Below, piece by piece: positions 22,386 to 26,026 of a stretch of DNA of 26,026 nucleotides. The notes under the pieces are model-generated. The model had not been told where the DNA came from. It saw only the letters and a program-made list of their open reading frames with translations, and did not search any database. This stretch comes from DASYSA01 sp036003885. Its GTDB lineage: Bacteria > Acidobacteriota > Blastocatellia > UBA7656. The stretch covers positions 1 to 26,026 of the forward strand of contig DASYSA010000297.1 of the NCBI GenBank assembly GCA_036003885.1. Direction: 5' to 3'. The translations under genes and the position numbers were made by a program. Within the stretch, counting starts at the first letter, position 1, and each line of letters begins with the position of its first letter.

Positions 22386-24029
22386 ATGGCGTACGATCAT
22401 CGCTTGCGTGTGGGCCGCTGGCGCAGTCTAACCGCTTCTATTCTGACAGTACTTGTCGGAGCTGAGACCTTCTATTGCATCCCGCATACAACAGCACTGG
22501 TACAGGAGAACGACCCACAAGCACATCATCAGGCTGGAGTCGCCTATCACCTGCGACGGTGTCTCGATGATGCCAGCCGCGAGTACGAAAAGGCGCTCGC
22601 TCTCGACCCCGCGCGCAAGCTGACGGCCGAGCAGTGGGCTCTGGTGCGGCAGTTTGCACCTCGTATATATGTTGCGCGTTCAGAGTTCTTTCCACTGAAG
22701 GATTTTGCGGTGATCCTCCACCCCGCAAAGCGGCTGATTGCATATCACTTCTTCTGGGAGGACGACATCGACTTTCCGGAGGATAACGATCCGTGCGACC
22801 ACGAGCTCATGTGGGTTCAGTACGCGGCAGACCGCTTATCGCTGGAGAGAGTATGGACCTATTTTCATGGGCGCATTCTGGATGGTGGCAAGGAGGCACT
22901 CGAGGATGCGAGGCGGCACCATATGCGCCCGAGAGTCAATGTACAGTGGGGTAAACATGGGTCGATGCCAGCCGGTTGGCAGGATCTGAAGATACTGCGC
23001 GACTCAAGCCCGCCACAGAGTGATCCCATCTCCCTGAAAGTTTACAATGAGGAGACGTTTCGGACCCTTTCTACCCAGGGTCGCCGCTTGCCGGATCACC
23101 CGCTCGGAGTCAGGGGGGGATGGCCCAGGCGATTTTCGGGTGACTGGGCTGCCTTCTCCGACTTCTCCCGGCTGGTGGAGCCACTCGAACTGCTTGACCG
23201 CAAGCGCATGGCGCTGGTCTCGAGCTGGAACAGCGCGACTATTAACCAGCACTTCCTAACCTATAACTTTCGCCCGAAGACGGAGTGGCCCGCCCAGGAC
23301 GCAAAAGGGGACGGCGCTCACTCCATCGACACGGCTAAGATCGACTTTCAGCTCCCTGCCAGGTCGGCATTCGACTCAGCGATGCCACGCTACCCCAATG
23401 TCTGGTTCTACCTCGAAACGTCCCTGGCTAGCTCCTATGAAGGCGCTGTGAAGCTCATCACTCAGAGGATCCGGTCAGCAATGCAACTGCGAGAGTTCTA
23501 CGGTCCTTTCGACAATGCCGAGGGATGCGACTTCGAAGTCAGGCTCGAACATCTACAGCCCTGGGAAGACGGGCAGCACCGCACCCTTCAGCACTCCCAC
23601 GCGTTTCACATGCGGTATTACTATTCAGCCCTCGCCAAAAAGAAGCTGGAGGTTGTCACGTTGAGTCTTGAAGGCCGGCAGCAGACTTACTATCGCTTTG
23701 CCGCGAGCGCACACTATGAAGTCGAGCACACGAACCCCAATCACGCGGACGTGGAGATCTGCCCAATCTGCGGCCGCACCGGCGCATATGCCGCGCTCAA
23801 AGGCAATCTGGTTGAGGTAGCCCACGACCCGATTGGTCTCGAGTTGCTCCTCACTGGGAAAGTCCGCGGTGAGACGGTGAGGTTCGAGGATTGGGAGCGA
23901 CGAGAGGTTGGGAGCATTGAGAAGCTCAAAGATCAGTTCTCGATTGGCACCCGGCTTATCAATGGTTTCAGTGGCGACCGTAACACCCTGCGCATCGGCG
24001 TGGTCCTGATCGCCGGCAGGGCACCATGA
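22386..24029 (+). CDS. Secreted protein of unknown function with an N-terminal TPR-like segment
   Basis: A 547-residue product. The ATG at 22386 is chosen because GGGAGG lies seven bases upstream; the frame is open to 22311 without another good start. An N-terminal hydrophobic segment (about residues 15-30) looks like a signal peptide. Residues about 40-75 (AGVAYHLRRCLDDASREYEK) read as one tetratricopeptide-like helical pair. The block that follows (FAPRIYVARSEFFPLKDF, then an acidic WEDDIDFPEDNDPCDHELMW) faintly recalls the Vps62-type domain, but this is weak. A lone CPIC pair near residue 460 could bind a metal. It is rich in His and aromatic residues with no CxxCH. It lies 123 bases after the receptor gene on the same strand, so a shared transcript is possible. 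Function not assigned. Confidence 0.7.
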   Translation: MAYDHRLRVGRWRSLTASILTVLVGAETFYCIPHTTALVQENDPQAHHQAGVAYHLRRCLDDASREYEKALALDPARKLTAEQWALVRQFAPRIYVARSEFFPLKDFAVILHPAKRLIAYHFFWEDDIDFPEDNDPCDHELMWVQYAADRLSLERVWTYFHGRILDGGKEALEDARRHHMRPRVNVQWGKHGSMPAGWQDLKILRDSSPPQSDPISLKVYNEETFRTLSTQGRRLPDHPLGVRGGWPRRFSGDWAAFSDFSRLVEPLELLDRKRMALVSSWNSATINQHFLTYNFRPKTEWPAQDAKGDGAHSIDTAKIDFQLPARSAFDSAMPRYPNVWFYLETSLASSYEGAVKLITQRIRSAMQLREFYGPFDNAEGCDFEVRLEHLQPWEDGQHRTLQHSHAFHMRYYYSALAKKKLEVVTLSLEGRQQTYYRFAASAHYEVEHTNPNHADVEICPICGRTGAYAALKGNLVEVAHDPIGLELLLTGKVRGETVRFEDWERREVGSIEKLKDQFSIGTRLINGFSGDRNTLRIGVVLIAGRAP

Positions 24030-24075
24030 CAGGTGCGGTCCGGCAATTGGAACTTCCGAGAGGAAACAGAGGGGG

Positions 24076-24184
24076 GCGGAGCCACGAAAGTCAGAGGTCA
24101 ACAGTCAGAGGTCAGAAGTCAGAGGTCAGACTGACCACGGACCTCTGATTTCTGACCTCTGACCTCTGACCTTCGTGGCTCCGC
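24076..24184. repeat. Long hairpin of GTCAGAG-type repeats between convergent genes
   Basis: The outer arms GCGGAGCCACGAA (24076-24088) and TTCGTGGCTCCGC (24172-24184) are exact reverse complements. Inside them, several 7-8-base GTCAGAG-like units run forward on the left, and TCTGACC-like units run on the right, so the whole 109 bases can fold into one long stem around a short centre near 24130-24140. It sits between convergent stop codons at 24029 and 24200 and could end transcription from both sides. It also has the form of a REP/MITE-like dispersed element. Confidence 0.75.
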
Positions 24185-24199
24185 TCCTTCTGTTGAGAT

Positions 24200-25702
24200 T
24201 CATCTCGGAGCGGCTACGCTGGTCTCGGGAATCGGTAAGAAGCGGACTGGCGGCAACTCAATTCTTTGTTGGCTGACATCACGCCCGCGGAAATAATCGA
24301 CCACTGCCTGCTGAACTTGAGGGTTAGTTACCATGTCTTCGTGGCCCGCATTTCCGACTATGATGTGCACGCTATTCCGGAAGTACTTTCTTACTTCATC
24401 CGCCTGGAATGGCGGGCAGCTGCTGTCCAATGTGCCGCTGAAGAACAGAGTGGGCACGCTCGTATGAATAGGGGACCTGTATTCGTCTCCGAGGTCGGGG
24501 TTCCCGAAGACGTCTCCCACATCAAGGAAATTCATCACGTTACCCAGTAGCGCGTTCCTGGCTTCTCGCTTGATCTGAGCTATTCGGTCTCTGGTCGCTC
24601 CAGACGAGGAGTCCATCACTTCCATCATCACCGGCACTCCAGCGCCAATCTGGTTGTACCGTCTTTCCACGAAGCGGGCGAGTATCGAGTAATCGCCTCT
24701 ATCAATGGTGTAAAGCAAGGCGGGGAAGATCGGAAGATCACTCGTGTCTCCCAGGTCGATCATGAGAATGATTTGAACTCCAAACTTTCCGACCTTCACG
24801 TCTACTGGTTTGTTAGTTCTGCGATCAGTAATCCGAACAGTTGCGGGCTCCTTTTCCAACCGGTCGAGAATTCGCTTCAGGAGCCCAGCCATATCCGGAA
24901 CCTTAGCGCCCACGGTCGGGTCTTGTGCAATCAGCTTTGACAGCGTTTCAATCGCTTTTTGCGAGGTGCTCGGAAGTTTCTGAGTGTGATTAGGTCCTTC
25001 GGTTCCCATCAGGGCAACGCGATTCAAATGATCGCCGTGGTATCGGATGGCGGCAAGGGCGAGGTGGGTGCCATAACTGAATCCGACGAGATTGATCTTC
25101 GCGACGCCAAGAGCTTTGCGAAGATCATCGATGTCGTTTGCGCTCTCGATGGAATTGTAGGCAGGCAGGTCGACGCCCTGCCTGCGAAAGTATTCGACTG
25201 CTTCCCGACTTCGCTCCTTTATTATGTTCAGGGCATCCGCTTCCCTTGCGAAAAAGTCGAGCGGCAGCGGCTCTGCCGATATTCGTGTGAGATTTGGACG
25301 CGACAACCCGACACCGCGCTGATCCAGCAAGATGACGTCGCCGACCTCACGCAGCTTCATGAATGCGCGCATGTACTCTGGATATCGGGCGATGCCGATG
25401 GCGGAGGAGCCTGGACCACCGTCAAGGTATACGACAGGTGCGCCTGGATTCGGCGCGGTGCTCTTGAGGCGCGTGAATGCCAATTCAATTAGACGTGAGT
25501 TTGGATGGCGTCGATTCTCTTTTACAACCAGCCGTCCTAACTCGGCTTCGACGGTGCGGCCTTCGAATTGATAACTGTAAGGCTCAAACCTCAAGCTGCC
25601 GAGCTTGTGCTCTGGAGAGAGCTGAGCGACAACCAGATCGCTCGGCCACAAGATAGAAGCCAGTAACAAAGACCAGATTGGCACCTTCATGGTATTTCTC
25701 AT
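24200..25702 (-). CDS. Secreted alpha/beta-hydrolase, S33 peptidase family (proline-iminopeptidase/tripeptidyl-aminopeptidase type)
   Basis: A 500-residue product with a signal peptide (residues 1-27, ending VVAQ). Family marks in order: YLDGGPGSS near 95-100 (the oxyanion HGGPG loop with Asp in place of His), DQRGVGLS at 127-134, nucleophile elbow GFSYG with Ser209, and a C-terminal domain carrying Asp426 (GTLDSSCP) and His454 (GNAGHED) to complete the triad. The length and split C-terminal catalytic region fit the larger secreted S33 enzymes, which release N-terminal residues or short peptides, and some related hydrolases. Substrate is unknown. Start ATG at 25702; ATG at 25690 is equally possible, and neither has a strong ribosome site. 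The hairpin at 25712-25741 lies just upstream. Confidence 0.87.
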   Translation of the reverse strand: MRNTMKVPIWSLLLASILWPSDLVVAQLSPEHKLGSLRFEPYSYQFEGRTVEAELGRLVVKENRRHPNSRLIELAFTRLKSTAPNPGAPVVYLDGGPGSSAIGIARYPEYMRAFMKLREVGDVILLDQRGVGLSRPNLTRISAEPLPLDFFAREADALNIIKERSREAVEYFRRQGVDLPAYNSIESANDIDDLRKALGVAKINLVGFSYGTHLALAAIRYHGDHLNRVALMGTEGPNHTQKLPSTSQKAIETLSKLIAQDPTVGAKVPDMAGLLKRILDRLEKEPATVRITDRRTNKPVDVKVGKFGVQIILMIDLGDTSDLPIFPALLYTIDRGDYSILARFVERRYNQIGAGVPVMMEVMDSSSGATRDRIAQIKREARNALLGNVMNFLDVGDVFGNPDLGDEYRSPIHTSVPTLFFSGTLDSSCPPFQADEVRKYFRNSVHIIVGNAGHEDMVTNPQVQQAVVDYFRGRDVSQQRIELPPVRFLPIPETSVAAPR

Positions 25703-25711
25703 TCACAAGCG

Positions 25712-25741
25712 GCAGGTTGGGAATCTTGCGCCCCAACCTGC
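25712..25741. terminator. Perfect 10-bp-stem hairpin upstream of the S33 peptidase gene
   Basis: GCAGGTTGGG (25712-25721) and CCCAACCTGC (25732-25741) are exact reverse complements around a 10-base loop. It lies between the end of the upstream minus-strand gene (25756) and the peptidase start (25702). It could end the upstream transcript, but no U-tract follows on the minus strand, so it may be a REP-like element or mRNA stabiliser instead. Confidence 0.5.
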
Positions 25742-25755
25742 ACGAGCTTATCAGC

Positions 25756-26026
25756 TTAGAGACCCAGGATCACTGCATTTGATCGGAGGCCGTTGCCGAT
25801 AACCCGGACGCGGTTTGGGCCGCTGCTTAGTTGCAGCTCCGCGGCAGTCGCTACTACCTGCGCCTTCTTCGCGCCCTTCAGCGTAAGGTTAGGAATCTGC
25901 ACTGCCACTCCGTTTACTTCAAGACTGAGCTGCCCGCTCATTCGCTTCCCTTTGATTCTCAGGACGCCTCCATCGAAAGATACACTTACCAGGTTCGGCC
26001 CATTCGTGTCCCCTTTCAAAATACCG
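25756..26026 (-). CDS. C-terminal part of a secreted-type beta-rich protein (N-terminus beyond window)
   Basis: About 90 residues of open frame reach the right edge without a convincing start: an in-frame TTG at 26019 is preceded by more coding-like residues. The visible part is all beta-strand-like: SFDGGVLRIKGKRM, then LSLEVNGVAV, and it closes with GPNRVRVIGNGLRSNAVIL. This resembles the IPT/TIG-like or immunoglobulin-like end module found at the C-terminus of many secreted Acidobacteriota proteins. Neither function nor full length can be judged. It lies 53 bases upstream of the S33 peptidase on the same strand. Confidence 0.6.
   Translation of the reverse strand, partial: GILKGDTNGPNLVSVSFDGGVLRIKGKRMSGQLSLEVNGVAVQIPNLTLKGAKKAQVVATAAELQLSSGPNRVRVIGNGLRSNAVILGL

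Noticed and set aside
24089..24170. GTCAGAG-type repeats as a CRISPR array
   Set aside because: Units are 7-8 bases with no spacers, arranged as an inverted repeat rather than direct repeats, and no cas genes are present.

Overview
The window looks like chromosome of an Acidobacteriota-type bacterium, probably near Blastocatellia. The pointers are an Oar-like TonB-dependent receptor with an N-terminal carboxypeptidase-regulatory domain, a small cytochrome whose first half has the two-heme fold of the photosynthetic reaction-centre cytochrome subunit, a secreted S33 peptidase, moderately high GC, and several short intergenic hairpin repeats. The lineage is inferred from gene content; there is no rRNA here.

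Left edge (1-1726): an FHA-domain protein runs off the window on the minus strand. Divergent from it is a secreted lysyl-oxidase-family protein that starts at a TTG codon.

Centre (1757-17177, all minus strand, read right to left): a compact seven-gene electron-transfer locus. In transcription order: (a) two cyclic-nucleotide-binding domains, four [4Fe-4S] clusters and a five-helix His-bearing membrane domain; (b) FHA domain, TM helix, seven c-type hemes, TM helix, ferredoxin, and an FAD/NAD(P) oxidoreductase that appears circularly permuted; (c) a nine-heme cytochrome; (d) a six-heme cytochrome (reaction-centre-cytochrome-like plus c7-like); (e) a 1555-residue nine-heme cytochrome with an extra CX12CH motif, an LVIVD beta-propeller and a C-terminal anchor; (f) a predicted outer-membrane beta-barrel; (g) a fifteen-heme cytochrome that extends the architecture of (c). 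There are 46 canonical CxxCH motifs plus one expanded one. The simplest reading is a route from cytoplasmic NAD(P)H or ferredoxin across the inner membrane, through periplasmic hemes, to a porin-cytochrome conduit in the outer membrane, with phospho-threonine (FHA) and cyclic-nucleotide inputs built into the inner-membrane parts. Direction of flow and terminal partner are not known.

Right part (17178-26026): a sulfotransferase with no usable start codon abuts, head to head, a decayed lysyl-oxidase fragment, suggesting a rearrangement junction near 18345. Then come a complete TonB-dependent receptor, a secreted protein of unknown function, a long hairpin made of GTCAGAG-type repeats, a secreted S33 serine peptidase on the opposite strand, and the end of a further secreted-type protein cut by the window edge.

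No tRNA, rRNA, CRISPR array, transposase or phage gene was seen. Translations and motifs were read directly; family names rest on recognised motifs, not on searches.
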